Shown here in pieces: positions 38,510 to 48,297 of a DNA stretch of 64,000 bases (positions are counted from its first letter, which is position 1; every line of letters starts with the position of its first letter). The stretch is taken from NCBI RefSeq assembly GCF_000265205.3, contig NT_187151.1, positions 91,005-155,004 on the forward strand, written 5' to 3'. Both the position numbers and the translations under genes were made by a program. This stretch comes from Sinorhizobium fredii USDA 257. GTDB lineage: Bacteria > Pseudomonadota > Alphaproteobacteria > Rhizobiales > Rhizobiaceae. The notes under the pieces are model-generated. The model saw only the letters and a list, made by a program, of their open reading frames with translations. It was not told the origin of the DNA and made no database searches.

Positions 38510-39076
38510 ATGCCTGTGAAAAAAAGAATCCCTTTCGTTGCCTTTCGCACGCGTGTTCGCGACGAGACAATAGGAGGGCCAAACCCATACCGATGGGAAG
38601 TCAGAACAACCGAGGATTACTTCAGTGGCAAGCGCGTCGTTCTGTTTTCGCTTCCCGGTGCGTTCACCCCGACCTGCTCAACTCAGCAATTGCCTGACTT
38701 TGAGAGACTTTACGACGAATTCCGGAAGGTAGGAATCGAAGCGGTCTACTGCCTGTCAGTTAATGACGCCTTCGTCATGAACGCATGGGGCAAGGCGTTG
38801 GGCTTAGAGAAGGTCAGGCTTATCCCGGATGGTTCGGGCGAATTCACTCGCAAGATGGGCATGCTGGTTGCAAAGGACAATCTCGGCTTCGGAATGCGCT
38901 CGTGGCGCTACGCTGCCGTGGTCAATGATAGCGTGGTGGAGCAATGGTTCGAAGAAGAAGGTTTCTCGGACAACTGCGAGTCCGATCCTTATTCGGCATC
39001 TTCTCCGCAGAACATTCTTGAAACGCTGAGGACTTTCGATACCGCACGTCTCGGTCGTGTCCCGATTAAATTTTGA
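38510..39076 (+). CDS. Peroxiredoxin (Prx5/type II)
   Basis: 188 residues, MPVKKRIPFVAFRTRVRDET. The peroxidatic Cys lies in LPGAFTPTCSTQQLPDFERL, the type II/Prx5 signature, followed by VNDAFVMNAWGKALG and RYAAVVNDSVVEQWFEEEGF. It reduces H2O2/organic peroxides, probably with glutathione or thioredoxin, protecting nitrogenase-active cells. AAGGAG lies about 11 bases before the ATG. It stands divergent from nifQ and behind a perfect sigma54 promoter. It is y4vD by position on pNGR234a (memory). Confidence 0.92.
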   Translation: MPVKKRIPFVAFRTRVRDETIGGPNPYRWEVRTTEDYFSGKRVVLFSLPGAFTPTCSTQQLPDFERLYDEFRKVGIEAVYCLSVNDAFVMNAWGKALGLEKVRLIPDGSGEFTRKMGMLVAKDNLGFGMRSWRYAAVVNDSVVEQWFEEEGFSDNCESDPYSASSPQNILETLRTFDTARLGRVPIKF

Positions 39077-39635
39077 TTTTTGCCATGTGAGCTATCCAGT
39101 CTGATGTTGCGGAGCCGGTGCTGACAGTGAGCGCCGCAGCTACCCACTGAGCAGCCCTCAGCGCAATTTCATGAACCCCGCGCAGCAGGAAAATCGCCGC
39201 TCAAGGTGACTTGCCGGTCTGCTCGCGGACGATCCCTCGATCCATTGAGCTAATGCGTGCCATCGAGATAATCGATTTCACCGAGATACTGCTTCCTGCT
39301 ATGCCGCTTTTCGGGCACGGAACCGAAGTTAAAGGCGAGTTCCCATGAGCAAGTCTGTCATCACAATTGATGTCGTGATCGAACTCGCGTTCGCAAGAGG
39401 AGCATTTGGCCTATGTACACCGACATGAAGGAATTGCGCCGGAGCAGTTCATGCTGCGGCACGGGACGGTACGGCACATTCCCGCTGAGGGTTTAGTTTC
39501 CTTCAATCGACCGGGTATCCAATCTCCGCGCCGGAGTCTCAGCAGCCCCTGCCGAGGATAAACGTCGATGCTCGGCGCGTCGCGGAGAGCCTCACACGAA
39601 CTCGGTTTAACACCCAAATGTCGTAACTACGACTG
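39077..39635. other. Intergenic stretch, no supported gene
   Basis: Only short frames; a plus-strand MSKSVITIDVVIELAFARGA start at 39344 closes after about 27 codons. Possibly decayed DNA between the peroxiredoxin and IscA-like units. Confidence 0.35.
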
Positions 39636-39651
39636 TGTCGTACAAACGACA
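39636..39651 (+). promoter_or_regulatory. NifA activator site of the IscA-like gene
   Basis: TGTCGTACAAACGACA fits TGT-N10-ACA. A half-matching copy (TGT-N10-ACT) starts about 17 bases upstream. Confidence 0.8.
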
Positions 39652-39695
39652 TGGCTGTGTTTGAACAACGTGTTGTTTTCGTGATGGTTTCTGGT

Positions 39696-39711
39696 TGGCA
39701 CACTAGGTGCA
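39696..39711 (+). promoter_or_regulatory. Sigma54 promoter of the IscA-like gene
   Basis: TGGCACACTAGGTGCA has GG and GC 10 bases apart, 45 bases downstream of the NifA site and 39 bases before the ATG. Confidence 0.75.
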
Positions 39712-39749
39712 TCGTTCGCAAGCGACTCGAAACCAGGAGAAACGAACCC

Positions 39750-40070
39750 ATGATAACGCTCACCGACAGTGCGATTGCCGCAATAAAGTTCGCGCTTTCA
39801 CAGACTTGCGAGCCGGCGGATGGGCTACGCATCAAAGTGGAAGCGGGCGGCTGCTCGGGTTTTAAATACCACCTGGGCTTGGACCGCGAGTCGCGCGACG
39901 GCGACGCTGTCATTGAGGCGGGTGGGGTCAAGGTGTACGTAGACTCAGCTTCTCAACCTCATGTCAGCGGCATGACTGTGGACTTCACCACGGGTGTCGA
40001 TTCCCCCGGATTCATCTTTGAGAACCCCAACGCGCGAGAGAACTGCGCCTGCGGGAAGTCTTTCGGCTGA
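39750..40070 (+). CDS. IscA/HesB-type Fe-S assembly protein
   Basis: 106 residues, MITLTDSAIAAIKFALSQTC. A-type carrier with the three conserved cysteines: VEAGGCSGFKYHLG and the C-terminal ENCACGKSFG. It carries Fe or [Fe-S] clusters for nitrogenase components. AGGAG lies 9 bases before the ATG. It heads what was once an iscA-nifS-nifW-fixA unit; here nifS survives only as a stub downstream, while the reverse situation holds at 57437-59033. Position corresponds to y4vC on pNGR234a (memory). Confidence 0.92.
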   Translation: MITLTDSAIAAIKFALSQTCEPADGLRIKVEAGGCSGFKYHLGLDRESRDGDAVIEAGGVKVYVDSASQPHVSGMTVDFTTGVDSPGFIFENPNARENCACGKSFG

Positions 40071-40133
40071 TCGCATCAACAGAGGGGAACGAGAATGCTA
40101 GGTCATCCACGAGAGGGATCAGCAACACACTTC

Positions 40134-40204
40134 ATGCTGTCGCTTTCCGCGCACAAGTTCCAGGGGCCGAAGAGCTTCGGGGCACTTTACATAAAGCGGG
40201 AGTT
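40134..40204 (+). pseudogene. nifS relic
   Basis: [23 protein letters not shown] matches the PLP-lysine block of the intact NifS ([23 protein letters not shown], around 58457-58525), at base level nearly identical over about 60 bases. The rest of nifS is missing. The frame continues to 40418 without nifS similarity. Confidence 0.8.
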
Positions 40205-40355
40205 TGCAACCACTTCGCCGTTATCACGTCGGATCTTTAGGATGCTAGAGGAGCGCAAGCGGACCAAAGCAGTGCGCCTAACCGCACATTTGTCATTGGG
40301 ACTCGGCCTAAAATCATCGGGAAACGACACGTACGGAGCGGTTGCGACGATTCGA

Positions 40356-40371
40356 TGTCATGAAGCCGACA
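40356..40371 (+). promoter_or_regulatory. NifA activator site of fixABCX
   Basis: TGTCATGAAGCCGACA fits TGT-N10-ACA, 78 bases upstream of the fixA -24 element. Confidence 0.8.
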
Positions 40372-40448
40372 ACGCTATCACGCAGGCCGCCGTCCTGTGT
40401 GCCGAAAAAGCTCCTTAGATTTCATGGGCTTCTTGAACCACAGTTGGT

Positions 40449-40464
40449 TGGCATGGTTGGTGCT
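40449..40464 (+). promoter_or_regulatory. Sigma54 promoter of fixABCX
   Basis: TGGCATGGTTGGTGCT has GG-N10-GC spacing, 55 bases before the fixA ATG. Confidence 0.75.
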
Positions 40465-40518
40465 TGGAAGGGAGGCGAAAGACGTCATCTTACATGCGAT
40501 CGGAGCCAGAGAGACCTC

Positions 40519-41376
40519 ATGCACATCGTAGTCTGTATCAAGCAAGTCCCGGATTCGGCGCAGATACGCGTCCATCCGGTGACGAACACGATCATGCGCC
40601 AAGGCGTGCCGACTATCATCAACCCTTACGACCTGTTTGCCCTCGAACAGGCACTCCAAGTGCGTGACCACCATGGCGGCGAGGTCACGGTGCTCACCAT
40701 GGGCCCGCCCATGGCCGAGGAATCTTTACGCAAGGCGCTCACTTATGGCGCAGACCGCGCGATACTTCTGACCGACCGGCACTTTGCCGGCTCCGACACG
40801 CTGGCGACTTCATTTGCTCTTTCTCAGGCAATCGCGAAGATTGGCAATAGCTTTGGATCGCCTGATATCGTCTTCACAGGTAAGCAGACGATCGACGGCG
40901 ATACCGCCCAGGTCGGCCCCGGAATAGCCAAGCGCCTCGACCTCGTGCAGTTGACCTATGTCGCAAAGGTCACTTCCATTGATCTCCGCACGCGCGCGAT
41001 TACGGTCGAGCGTCGCTCGGAAGGCGGCACGCACGTCCTGAAGAGCGAATTGCCTTGCCTGATCACCATGCTGGAAGGATCGAATGCCATTCGCCGCGGC
41101 TCACTTGATGATGCCTTGCGGGCCGCACGCAGCGAAATCGTCAAGTGGAATGCGGTGGAGGCTGGCATTGAAGACATCACAAAATGCGGGCTGCGCGGTT
41201 CGCCGACGGTCGTCAAGCGGGTCTTTGCCCCTACCCCGCGCGAGCAAAAAGCGGTGCAGATCGACACCGTCGAGAAGGCAGTGCAGGACGTAGCTAACGA
41301 GCTGGTCACTTCAATCTTCGCCCATCAGCCGGCACTGGAGCACGAGCTCTCCTCCACTCGTAGCGTGAGCAGATAG
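40519..41376 (+). CDS. fixA: FixA, electron-transfer flavoprotein beta-type subunit
   Basis: 285 residues from ATG 40519 (MHIVVCIKQVPDSAQIRVHP). The frame is open upstream to 40342, but that part covers the promoter and NifA site, so the internal ATG is the real start. ETF-beta marks: FALEQALQVRDHHGGEVTVL, GADRAILLTDRHFAGSDTLA, DIVFTGKQTIDGDTAQVGPG. With FixB it forms the bifurcating ETF that passes electrons via FixC and FixX to the nitrogenase ferredoxin. Confidence 0.95.
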   Translation: MHIVVCIKQVPDSAQIRVHPVTNTIMRQGVPTIINPYDLFALEQALQVRDHHGGEVTVLTMGPPMAEESLRKALTYGADRAILLTDRHFAGSDTLATSFALSQAIAKIGNSFGSPDIVFTGKQTIDGDTAQVGPGIAKRLDLVQLTYVAKVTSIDLRTRAITVERRSEGGTHVLKSELPCLITMLEGSNAIRRGSLDDALRAARSEIVKWNAVEAGIEDITKCGLRGSPTVVKRVFAPTPREQKAVQIDTVEKAVQDVANELVTSIFAHQPALEHELSSTRSVSR

Positions 41377-41385
41377 GAGCAGATT

Positions 41386-42495
41386 ATGGGAACTCGAAAA
41401 AGTAAAGCACCACCACCGGCCCAAGCCCGTGCCAGCATGAAAAAGGACCTGCCTGAGCAATTCAGAGACTACCGGCACGTCTGGGTTTTCATGGAGCTGG
41501 AACGCGGCCATGTCCACCCGGTCTCGTTCGAACTTCTCGGCGAAGGCCGCAGACTTGCCGACCAACTGGGGGTTCAGCTCGCAGGTATTATTCTCGGGCC
41601 TCCGGGGGATTCTACCTTGCACGCCGCTGCTGAGGCCTTCGCCTATGGTGCGGATCTGGTGTATCTCGTCGAGGAGCCGCTGCTCACGGATTATAGAAAC
41701 GAGCCTTTCGCCAATGCACTGACAGATCTGGTCATTACCCATAAGCCAGAGATTCTGCTTCTCGGTGCGACGACGCTGGGTCGCGACCTCGCCGGTTCCG
41801 TCGCGACCACACTGCTGACGGGGCTTACAGCCGACTGCACCGGACTTGATGTCGACGAGGACGGTTCGCTTGCAGCTACCCGGCCCACGTTCGGTGGCTC
41901 GTTGCTTTGCACGATTTATACGCTCAATTGCCGGCCCCAAATGGCAACTGTGCGGCCAAGGGTCATGCGCATGCCACAGCGGTCAAACAAGCCGATCGGG
42001 CGGGTAATCAGGCACGATTGGCGGATGTTGGAGGAAGATATCGTCACGAAGGTCGTCGGTTTCCTTTCCGACGACCGATCGGGCAACGCCAATCTCGCCT
42101 ATGCGGATGTGGTGGTTGCCGGCGGGCTGGGCCTCAGCAATGCAGAGAACCTGCTGCTTATCAAAGACCTCGCGCTGACGATCGGCGGTGACTACGGCTG
42201 TTCCAGGCCGCTCGTCCAAAAGGGCTGGATGCCAGCTGATCGGCAGATCGGCCAAACTGGAAAAACGATCCGCCCGAAGCTCTATATAGCGGCTGGAATA
42301 TCAGGCGCGGTCCAGCACCGCGTCGGTGTCGAGGGAGCTGACCTGATTGTCGCTATCAACACCGATCCACACGCGCCCATCTTCGATTTCGCCCATGTCG
42401 GTGTTGTCACCGATGCTGTCAGCTTTCTGCCGGCGTTGACGGAAGCTTTCACCAGACGGTTGGCGCCGGCCAATCGTCTGAGACTTGTGAACTGA
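41386..42495 (+). CDS. fixB: FixB, electron-transfer flavoprotein alpha-type subunit
   Basis: 369 residues starting [24 protein letters not shown] lies 6 bases before the ATG and 9 bases after fixA. The C-terminal FAD-binding block reads [20 protein letters not shown], then [20 protein letters not shown] and [20 protein letters not shown]. Membrane-associated FixABCX complex. Length as usual. Confidence 0.95.
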   Translation: MGTRKSKAPPPAQARASMKKDLPEQFRDYRHVWVFMELERGHVHPVSFELLGEGRRLADQLGVQLAGIILGPPGDSTLHAAAEAFAYGADLVYLVEEPLLTDYRNEPFANALTDLVITHKPEILLLGATTLGRDLAGSVATTLLTGLTADCTGLDVDEDGSLAATRPTFGGSLLCTIYTLNCRPQMATVRPRVMRMPQRSNKPIGRVIRHDWRMLEEDIVTKVVGFLSDDRSGNANLAYADVVVAGGLGLSNAENLLLIKDLALTIGGDYGCSRPLVQKGWMPADRQIGQTGKTIRPKLYIAAGISGAVQHRVGVEGADLIVAINTDPHAPIFDFAHVGVVTDAVSFLPALTEAFTRRLAPANRLRLVN

Positions 42496-42505
42496 GGTAA
42501 AACCT

Positions 42506-43813
42506 ATGACCGAGGAAAGATTCGACGCCATCGTCGTCGGTGCCGGTATGTCTGGAAACGCGGCTGCATACACCATGGCAAGTCGCGGTCTAAAAGTGTT
42601 GCAGTTGGAGCGCGGAGAATATCCGGGCTCCAAGAACGTCCAAGGCGCTATCTTGTACGCCAACATGCTGGAGACAATCATTCCCGATTTCCGGGATGAT
42701 GCACCTCTTGAGCGGCATCTGGTCGAGCAGCGATTCTGGGTAACGGACGATACGTCACACACCGGAATGCACTACCGGTCGGACGACTTCAATGAGCCGG
42801 CGCCAAACCGTTACACGATCATTCGTGCCCAGTTCGACAAGTGGTTTTCGCGGAAAGTCCGAGCGGCGGGCGCGATAGTTTTGTGCGAGACGACGGTGAC
42901 GGAACTGGCTCTCGATGCTGCCGGCAAGGTGATAGGCGTCCATACCGATCGAGCGGGTAGCGTCATCCATGCGGACGTGGTCGTGCTCGCCGAAGGCGTA
43001 AACGGCCTCCTCGGCACGAGAGCACGATTTCGCAAGGTGCCGAAACCCGAAGCCGTGGCACTCGCTGTCAAGGAAATGCATTTCCTACCGGAAGAGGTCA
43101 TCAATGAACGCTTCGGCCTTACCGGCGATCAAGGCTGTGTTATTGAGGCGGCAGGGACAATCTCGCGCGGAATGGCCGGCTTGGGATTCCTCTACACCAA
43201 CAAGGAATCGATCTCGCTTGGCATCGGCTGCCTTGTCTCCCATTTCGCAGCGACCCTGGAAAGTCCTTACGCGCTACTTGACGCATTCAAGAACCACCCA
43301 TCAATCCGGCCGCTACTTGCGGGCTCGGAGATTAAGGAATATGCGGCGCACCTCATTCCGGAGGGCGGATTCAAGGCAATTCCGCAGCTCTTTGGCGATG
43401 GCTGGGTCGTGGTTGGCGACGCGGCGCAGCTCAACAACGCCGTGCACCGCGAGGGCTCGAACCTCGCCATGACGTCGGGCCGCATCGCCGGCGAGGCGAT
43501 CGCCGCAATCAAGAGCCGAAAACACCCGATGACGAGTGACAATCTCTCACTTTACAAGGCCATGCTGGACAAGTCTTTCGTTCTGAAAGACCTCAGAAAG
43601 TACAAGGACATGCCCGCCCTGCTCCACACGAATTCACGCAATTTCTTCACGACTTATCCGCAGTTGATGTCGCAAGCGGCGCAAAACTTCGTGCGCGTCG
43701 ACGGCACACCCAAGATCGAGAAGGAAAGAGCGACCACAGCCGCTCTTATTAAAGCGCGTTCGCGATGGGGACTGGTCAGCGACGCAGTCCGCTTGGCACT
43801 GGCATGGCGCTAA
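42506..43813 (+). CDS. fixC: FixC, ETF:quinone oxidoreductase-like flavoprotein
   Basis: 435 residues, [21 protein letters not shown]-terminal Rossmann FAD motif [13 protein letters not shown], central [17 protein letters not shown], and [20 protein letters not shown] at the second FAD site. It connects FixAB to the quinone pool and to FixX. GAGGTAAAACCT precedes the ATG. Confidence 0.95.
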   Translation: MTEERFDAIVVGAGMSGNAAAYTMASRGLKVLQLERGEYPGSKNVQGAILYANMLETIIPDFRDDAPLERHLVEQRFWVTDDTSHTGMHYRSDDFNEPAPNRYTIIRAQFDKWFSRKVRAAGAIVLCETTVTELALDAAGKVIGVHTDRAGSVIHADVVVLAEGVNGLLGTRARFRKVPKPEAVALAVKEMHFLPEEVINERFGLTGDQGCVIEAAGTISRGMAGLGFLYTNKESISLGIGCLVSHFAATLESPYALLDAFKNHPSIRPLLAGSEIKEYAAHLIPEGGFKAIPQLFGDGWVVVGDAAQLNNAVHREGSNLAMTSGRIAGEAIAAIKSRKHPMTSDNLSLYKAMLDKSFVLKDLRKYKDMPALLHTNSRNFFTTYPQLMSQAAQNFVRVDGTPKIEKERATTAALIKARSRWGLVSDAVRLALAWR

Positions 43814-43827
43814 AGGGGAGCATTGAG

Positions 43828-44121
43828 ATGACAGCTTCAGTCGTTCGCATTGAAGACAAGCTTTACCAAAACCGTTACCTGGTGGACGCGGGGCGGCCGC
43901 ACATCAAGGTGCGGCAGCATCAGTCTCCGAGCCCAAACCTGCTTGCGCTGACCGTTGTTTGCCCCGCGAAATGCTACGAGGTGAATGAAGACGGCCAAGT
44001 AGAGGTTACTGCGGATGGATGCATGGAATGCGGGACATGTAGAGTGCTGTGCGAAGAGAGCGGTGACATTGATTGGAGCTATCCGCGAGGTGGATTCGGT
44101 GTGCTCTTTAAATTCGGATGA
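43828..44121 (+). CDS. fixX: FixX, ferredoxin-like protein
   Basis: 97 residues from ATG 43828 ([20 protein letters not shown]), GGGGAG at 8 bases. Cluster motif: [12 protein letters not shown] and [14 protein letters not shown], a single [4Fe-4S] ferredoxin domain related to the C-terminus of ETF-QO. Last gene of fixABCX, 14 bases after fixC. Confidence 0.94.
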   Translation: MTASVVRIEDKLYQNRYLVDAGRPHIKVRQHQSPSPNLLALTVVCPAKCYEVNEDGQVEVTADGCMECGTCRVLCEESGDIDWSYPRGGFGVLFKFG

Positions 44122-44287
44122 CTTGCATCTCACTTTTGTCTAACAAGATGGTTACGTTGACGGGCGCTCACAGGTGCAATCGCAAGCACTTGATAATGTC
44201 AGCAAGGCGGCATTTTCTCGTAGGGAGCCAAGAGCCGTTCGTACGACGCTCAGGGTGTTTCCTCGTAAGAATTGGCTCGATGAGTGT

Positions 44288-45958
44288 ATGACTGAATTAT
44301 CCCCTAAAACCATGCACAAACGGGACTTGGGGTGCAGCGGTCTCTATCGGATATCGAAGGTTTTGATCACTTCAGCCAGCCTCGAGATCAAGCTTGCCAA
44401 TGTGATTAACACCCTCCCCGCACTTTTGCCAATGCGGCGCGGCGCAATCGTCGTTGTGGGCGCTGAAGGAGAGCCCGAGACAACTGCGACGTTCGGGGTT
44501 GAGCCTCCATCATCAGGCGCGCGCCACATTGCTGCGAAGGCTGCAATAGATAGAATCGTCGCAAAAGGTGCGCCGCTGGTCGTACCGGACACTTGCAGGT
44601 CGGAACTGTTCCAGGATGAGCTTCAGAGTATCGTGAGCGGCACTGGCCTAGTCACCTTCATTGGTGTCCCGATGAAGGCCGATCAAGAAACGCTTGGAAC
44701 ATTATGGATCGACCGCGCCAAGGATGGCGCAGCCACCAGAACACAATTTGAGGAAGAGGTGCGTTTCCTGTCGATGGTCGCCAACCTTGCGGCCCGAGCG
44801 GTTCGGCTGGATGGCCACGAGAGCCGCGATAGTCGGCCGATCGGCGAGGAGGGCGATCGCAAGATTAGTGCAGGCGACAAGGAACTGCCTGAACCAACCC
44901 GACAACGGCCTACGAGAATCGACTGGATTGTCGGGGAAAGCCCCGCACTCAGGCAAGTGGTTGAAAGCGTCAAAGTCGTTGCACAAACCAACTCTGCGGT
45001 GCTCCTCAGGGGCGAAAGCGGCACAGGCAAGGAATTCTTCGCAAAGGCAATCCACGAGCTTTCACCTCGCAGAAAAAAGCCGTTCGTGAAGTTGAATTGC
45101 GCGGCACTGTCTGCAGGCGTCCTGGAATCGGAACTGTTTGGGCATGAAAAGGGCGCCTTTACGGGGGCCATCTCTCAGCGCGCAGGCCGTTTCGAACTGG
45201 CGGATGGCGGGACGCTCCTGCTCGACGAGATTGGCGAGATCTCGCCGGCCTTTCAAGCGAAACTGTTGCGCGTCTTGCAGGAAGGAGAGCTTGAGCGAGT
45301 TGGCGGCACAAAAACGCTCAAAGTGGACGTCCGACTCATATGCGCCACCAACAAGGACCTGGAGACGGCGGTGGCCGAGGGGGAGTTCCGGGCTGACCTT
45401 TATTATCGCATCAATGTAGTGCCTCTCTTTTTGCCGCCTCTCAGGGAGCGAAATGGAGATATTCCACGCCTTGCGAAGGTTTTCCTCGACCGGTTCAACA
45501 GGGAAAACAATCGCAATCTCGAATTCACGCCTGCGGCACTCGAGATCCTGTCGAGATGCAAATTTCCCGGCAACGTCCGAGAGCTTGAAAACTGCGTCCG
45601 CCGGACCGCCACTCTCGCGCGTTCGGGGACGATTGTTCCATCGGATTTCTCCTGCCAGAATGCCCAGTGCTTTTCTTCAATGCTCGGGAAAACCGCTGAT
45701 AGACCGCTTGGCACCCATTCGCTCAACGGATTGACTATGAGCAGACGTTTGCCAGTCGAATCGCCGGTCGGTCTCGGTTACCCCAATAGTCCTGGCGACT
45801 TAACGGTGGCACCAAATCTAACGAACCGCGAGCTTCTCATCAGCGCGATGGAGAAGGCCGGCTGGGTTCAGGCGAAGGCAGCTCGGATCCTCGGCCTCAC
45901 ACCGCGGCAAGTCGGCTATGCTTTACGCCGGCATGGTATACAGGTGAAGAAGATCTAA
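44288..45958 (+). CDS. nifA: NifA, sigma54-dependent activator of nif/fix genes
   Basis: 556 residues from ATG 44288 (MTELSPKTMHKRDLGCSGLY); upstream in-frame starts to 44174 exist, and no clear Shine-Dalgarno decides. N-terminal GAF domain (about 20-180), then AAA+ domain with Walker A GESGTGKE, sigma54-contact loop GAFTGA and Walker B GGTLLLDEIGE, then an HTH (QAKAARILGLTPRQVGYALR). The interdomain Cys motif CQNAQC plus CKFPGNVRELENC are the oxygen-sensing cysteines of rhizobial NifA. It follows fixX by 166 bases, so it is partly read through from the fixA promoter (positive loop). The 70-residue linker before the HTH is longer than in S. meliloti. Confidence 0.95.
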   Translation: MTELSPKTMHKRDLGCSGLYRISKVLITSASLEIKLANVINTLPALLPMRRGAIVVVGAEGEPETTATFGVEPPSSGARHIAAKAAIDRIVAKGAPLVVPDTCRSELFQDELQSIVSGTGLVTFIGVPMKADQETLGTLWIDRAKDGAATRTQFEEEVRFLSMVANLAARAVRLDGHESRDSRPIGEEGDRKISAGDKELPEPTRQRPTRIDWIVGESPALRQVVESVKVVAQTNSAVLLRGESGTGKEFFAKAIHELSPRRKKPFVKLNCAALSAGVLESELFGHEKGAFTGAISQRAGRFELADGGTLLLDEIGEISPAFQAKLLRVLQEGELERVGGTKTLKVDVRLICATNKDLETAVAEGEFRADLYYRINVVPLFLPPLRERNGDIPRLAKVFLDRFNRENNRNLEFTPAALEILSRCKFPGNVRELENCVRRTATLARSGTIVPSDFSCQNAQCFSSMLGKTADRPLGTHSLNGLTMSRRLPVESPVGLGYPNSPGDLTVAPNLTNRELLISAMEKAGWVQAKAARILGLTPRQVGYALRRHGIQVKKI

Positions 45959-46039
45959 ATTCGGTGAGCCCACTTATCATGGGCGTGGCCACCCGTCTTC
46001 CTCAGGCGCGCAGGTCTATTGTCCAATTTGGCAGCTTCC

Positions 46040-46055
46040 TGTCGCGACTTCGACA
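46040..46055 (+). promoter_or_regulatory. NifA activator site of nifB
   Basis: TGTCGCGACTTCGACA fits TGT-N10-ACA, 73 bases upstream of the -24 element. Confidence 0.8.
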
Positions 46056-46127
46056 AAACCCGCTTCGGAGCATTGGCCTAAATCGAACACGGAACGCCAA
46101 TCCTTTGAAATTCCCATCTTATTGTGT

Positions 46128-46143
46128 TGGCACAGCGCTTGCA
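46128..46143 (+). promoter_or_regulatory. Sigma54 promoter of nifB
   Basis: TGGCACAGCGCTTGCA, one mismatch to TGGCACG-N4-TTGCW, 40 bases before the nifB ATG. Confidence 0.85.
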
Positions 46144-46182
46144 GGTCCGACAACGACCCTTTGTCACCAGTGGAGCCGTTCG

Positions 46183-47664
46183 ATGAGTGCACCAATAACG
46201 TGGCTTGAAAGCCTGACCAACACGACATCCTCTGGGCAGTTGCTGACAGCCGCAAAATCCGGTGACTGTGCATCCTCGTCCTGCGGTTCGTCCTCACGGC
46301 CAACCGACATGGATTCGGCCACCTGGGAGAAGGTCAAGGATCACCCTTGCTTTTCAGAGGAAGCGCACCACTATTTCGCCCGTATGCACGTCGCAGTCGC
46401 GCCAGCCTGCAATATCCAATGCAATTACTGCAATCGTAAATATGATTGCGCCAACGAAAGTCGGCCTGGTGTCGTGTCGGAAAAGCTGACACCGGACCAG
46501 GCGCTGCGCAAGGTGATTGCGGTTGCCAACGAAGTCCCGCAGCTTTCCGTTCTCGGCATCGCGGGTCCGGGCGACGCTTGTTACGACTGGAAAAAGACAA
46601 GGGCGACTTTCGAACGCGTCGCAAGCGAGATCCCCGACATCAAGCTATGCATTTCCACCAATGGACTTGCCCTGCCGGAGCATGTCGACGAGTTGGCGGA
46701 AATGAACATCAGTCACGTGACAATCACCATCAACATGGTCGATCCCGCAGTCGGCGAGAAGATCTACCCGTGGATCTTTTATGGCCATCGCCGCTACACT
46801 GGCATCGCCGCTGCCAAAATCCTGCATGAGCAGCAGATGTTGGGACTTGAGATGTTGAGCGAACGCGGCATCCTCACGAAGGTCAATTCGGTGATGATCC
46901 CCGGCGTCAATGACCAGCACCTCATCGAAGTCAACAAATGGGTCAAGGAGCGCGGCGCGTTTCTGCACAACGTCATGCCGCTGATTTCCGAACCGGCCCA
47001 CGGCACCTGGTTTGGCCTGGCCGGACAGCGCGGCCCAAATGCGCTCGAACTGAAGGCGTTTCAGGATCGTCTCGAAGGCGGTGCCAAGCTGATGCGTCAC
47101 TGTCGACAGTGCCGTGCCGATGCAGTCGGCCTTCTCGGCGCTGATCGTGGCCAGGAGTTCACGCTCGACCAGATTCCGCTCGAACTTGATTACGACGGTG
47201 GCAAGCGACACGCCTACCGGGAGGTAGTTGCACGCATACGCGATGACCATTCAGCGGCTAAGAAGGAGGCGATCGCAACGGTCGCATCAGTGAACATCCC
47301 TGGTTCGCTTCAAGTGGCTGTTGCGACCAAGGGCGGAGGACGCATCAACGAACATTTCGGCCATGCGAAGGAGTTCCAGGTTTACGAAGCCTCGCAAACA
47401 GGGATCAAGTTCGTGGGGCACCGTAAGGTCGAGCCGTATTGCCATGGGGGCTGGGGCGAGGACGCCACGCTCGGCGACATTATCGCCGCACTCGAAGGCA
47501 TCGATTTCGTGCTTTGCGCCAGGATCGGAGATTGCCCCAAAAAGCAGCTCTTGGAAGCTGGAATACAGGCAACGGACGCCTTTGGCTATGATTATATCGA
47601 AGCCGCGATCAGCGCTCTTTACGCCACTAAGCATGGTTCCGACCGATCGCAGCTAACCGCTTGA
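46183..47664 (+). CDS. nifB: NifB, radical SAM FeMo-co precursor synthase
   Basis: 493 residues from ATG 46183 ([20 protein letters not shown]), GGAG 8 bases upstream; the longer frame to 45964 crosses the promoter. Radical SAM motif [14 protein letters not shown], followed by [12 protein letters not shown] and the further cluster cysteines in [15 protein letters not shown]. The C-terminal NifX-like domain is [20 protein letters not shown]. It builds NifB-co ([8Fe-9S-C]) from two [4Fe-4S] clusters. It leads the unit nifB-fdxN-nifZ-fixU. A nifB fragment recurs at 59783-59853. Confidence 0.96.
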   Translation: [493 protein letters not shown]

Positions 47665-47697
47665 GGCGGCTCACCCGACCGAACCAGGAGTTCAATG

Positions 47698-47892
47698 ATG
47701 GCCTACAAAATCATCGCATCCCAATGCACCCAGTGCGGCGCCTGCGAGTTCGAATGCCCTTCCAGCGCCATCGAGTACAAGGGCGAGAAGTACGTGATTG
47801 ATCCTGACAAATGCACCGAATGCAAGGGAGCTTTCGAGCTACAGCAATGCGCCTCGGTATGTCCGGTGCCGAAGACCTGCGTGCCGGCTTAA
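47698..47892 (+). CDS. fdxN: FdxN, 2[4Fe-4S] ferredoxin
   Basis: 64 residues, [20 protein letters not shown] (ATG 47695 directly before is the alternative). Cluster 1 [12 protein letters not shown], cluster 2 [20 protein letters not shown] with the insert typical of rhizobial FdxN. Electron donor to nitrogenase. AGGAG lies 7 bases upstream, 33 bases after nifB. Confidence 0.95.
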   Translation: MAYKIIASQCTQCGACEFECPSSAIEYKGEKYVIDPDKCTECKGAFELQQCASVCPVPKTCVPA

Positions 47893-47973
47893 GCGCCGAA
47901 TGCAGTGGCCAGGCCTCCGCGCGCGGCAGGCCCTGGTTTTCCCTGCGTAGCCCCGACAATGAAAGGAATGGCG

Positions 47974-48297
47974 ATGGGTCTTGGACGCGAAGAGGAGGTC
48001 GAAATCCATAATCCTCCACGTTTCATGCCGGGTGAGAAAGTCTGTGCCACACGCCACATCAAGAATGACGGCACCTACCCGGGCAAGGAAATCGGAGAAC
48101 GCCTCGTCAGGAAAGGCGACGCGGGTTTTATACGCGATGTGGGGACCTTTCTCCAGCAGTTTTACATCTATGCCGTCGATTGGATTGATCGCGGCATCGT
48201 CGTCGGAATGCGTGCGCGTGAACTGATGAGCCTCGACGAGGTCTCAACCCTGGCAACTGCTGAATGCACTGATCGGAGCGAAGGAAAAGCCCGATGA
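47974..48297 (+). CDS. nifZ: NifZ
   Basis: 107 residues from ATG 47974 (MGLGREEEVEIHNPPRFMPG) with AAGGA at 6 bases; two ATGs just upstream (47959, 47968) are less well placed. PPRFMPGEKVCATRHIKNDG and GDAGFIRDVGTFLQQFYIYA-VDW are the NifZ pattern. It assists P-cluster maturation in the MoFe protein. Its stop overlaps the fixU start by 4 bases. Confidence 0.93.
   Translation: MGLGREEEVEIHNPPRFMPGEKVCATRHIKNDGTYPGKEIGERLVRKGDAGFIRDVGTFLQQFYIYAVDWIDRGIVVGMRARELMSLDEVSTLATAECTDRSEGKAR

Noticed and set aside
40342..40518. Upstream extension of the fixA reading frame
   Set aside because: It contains the NifA site and sigma54 promoter; the conserved FixA start MHIVVCIKQ is at 40519.
45964..46182. 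Upstream extension of the nifB reading frame
   Set aside because: It crosses the nifB NifA site and promoter; ATG 46183 has a good Shine-Dalgarno.
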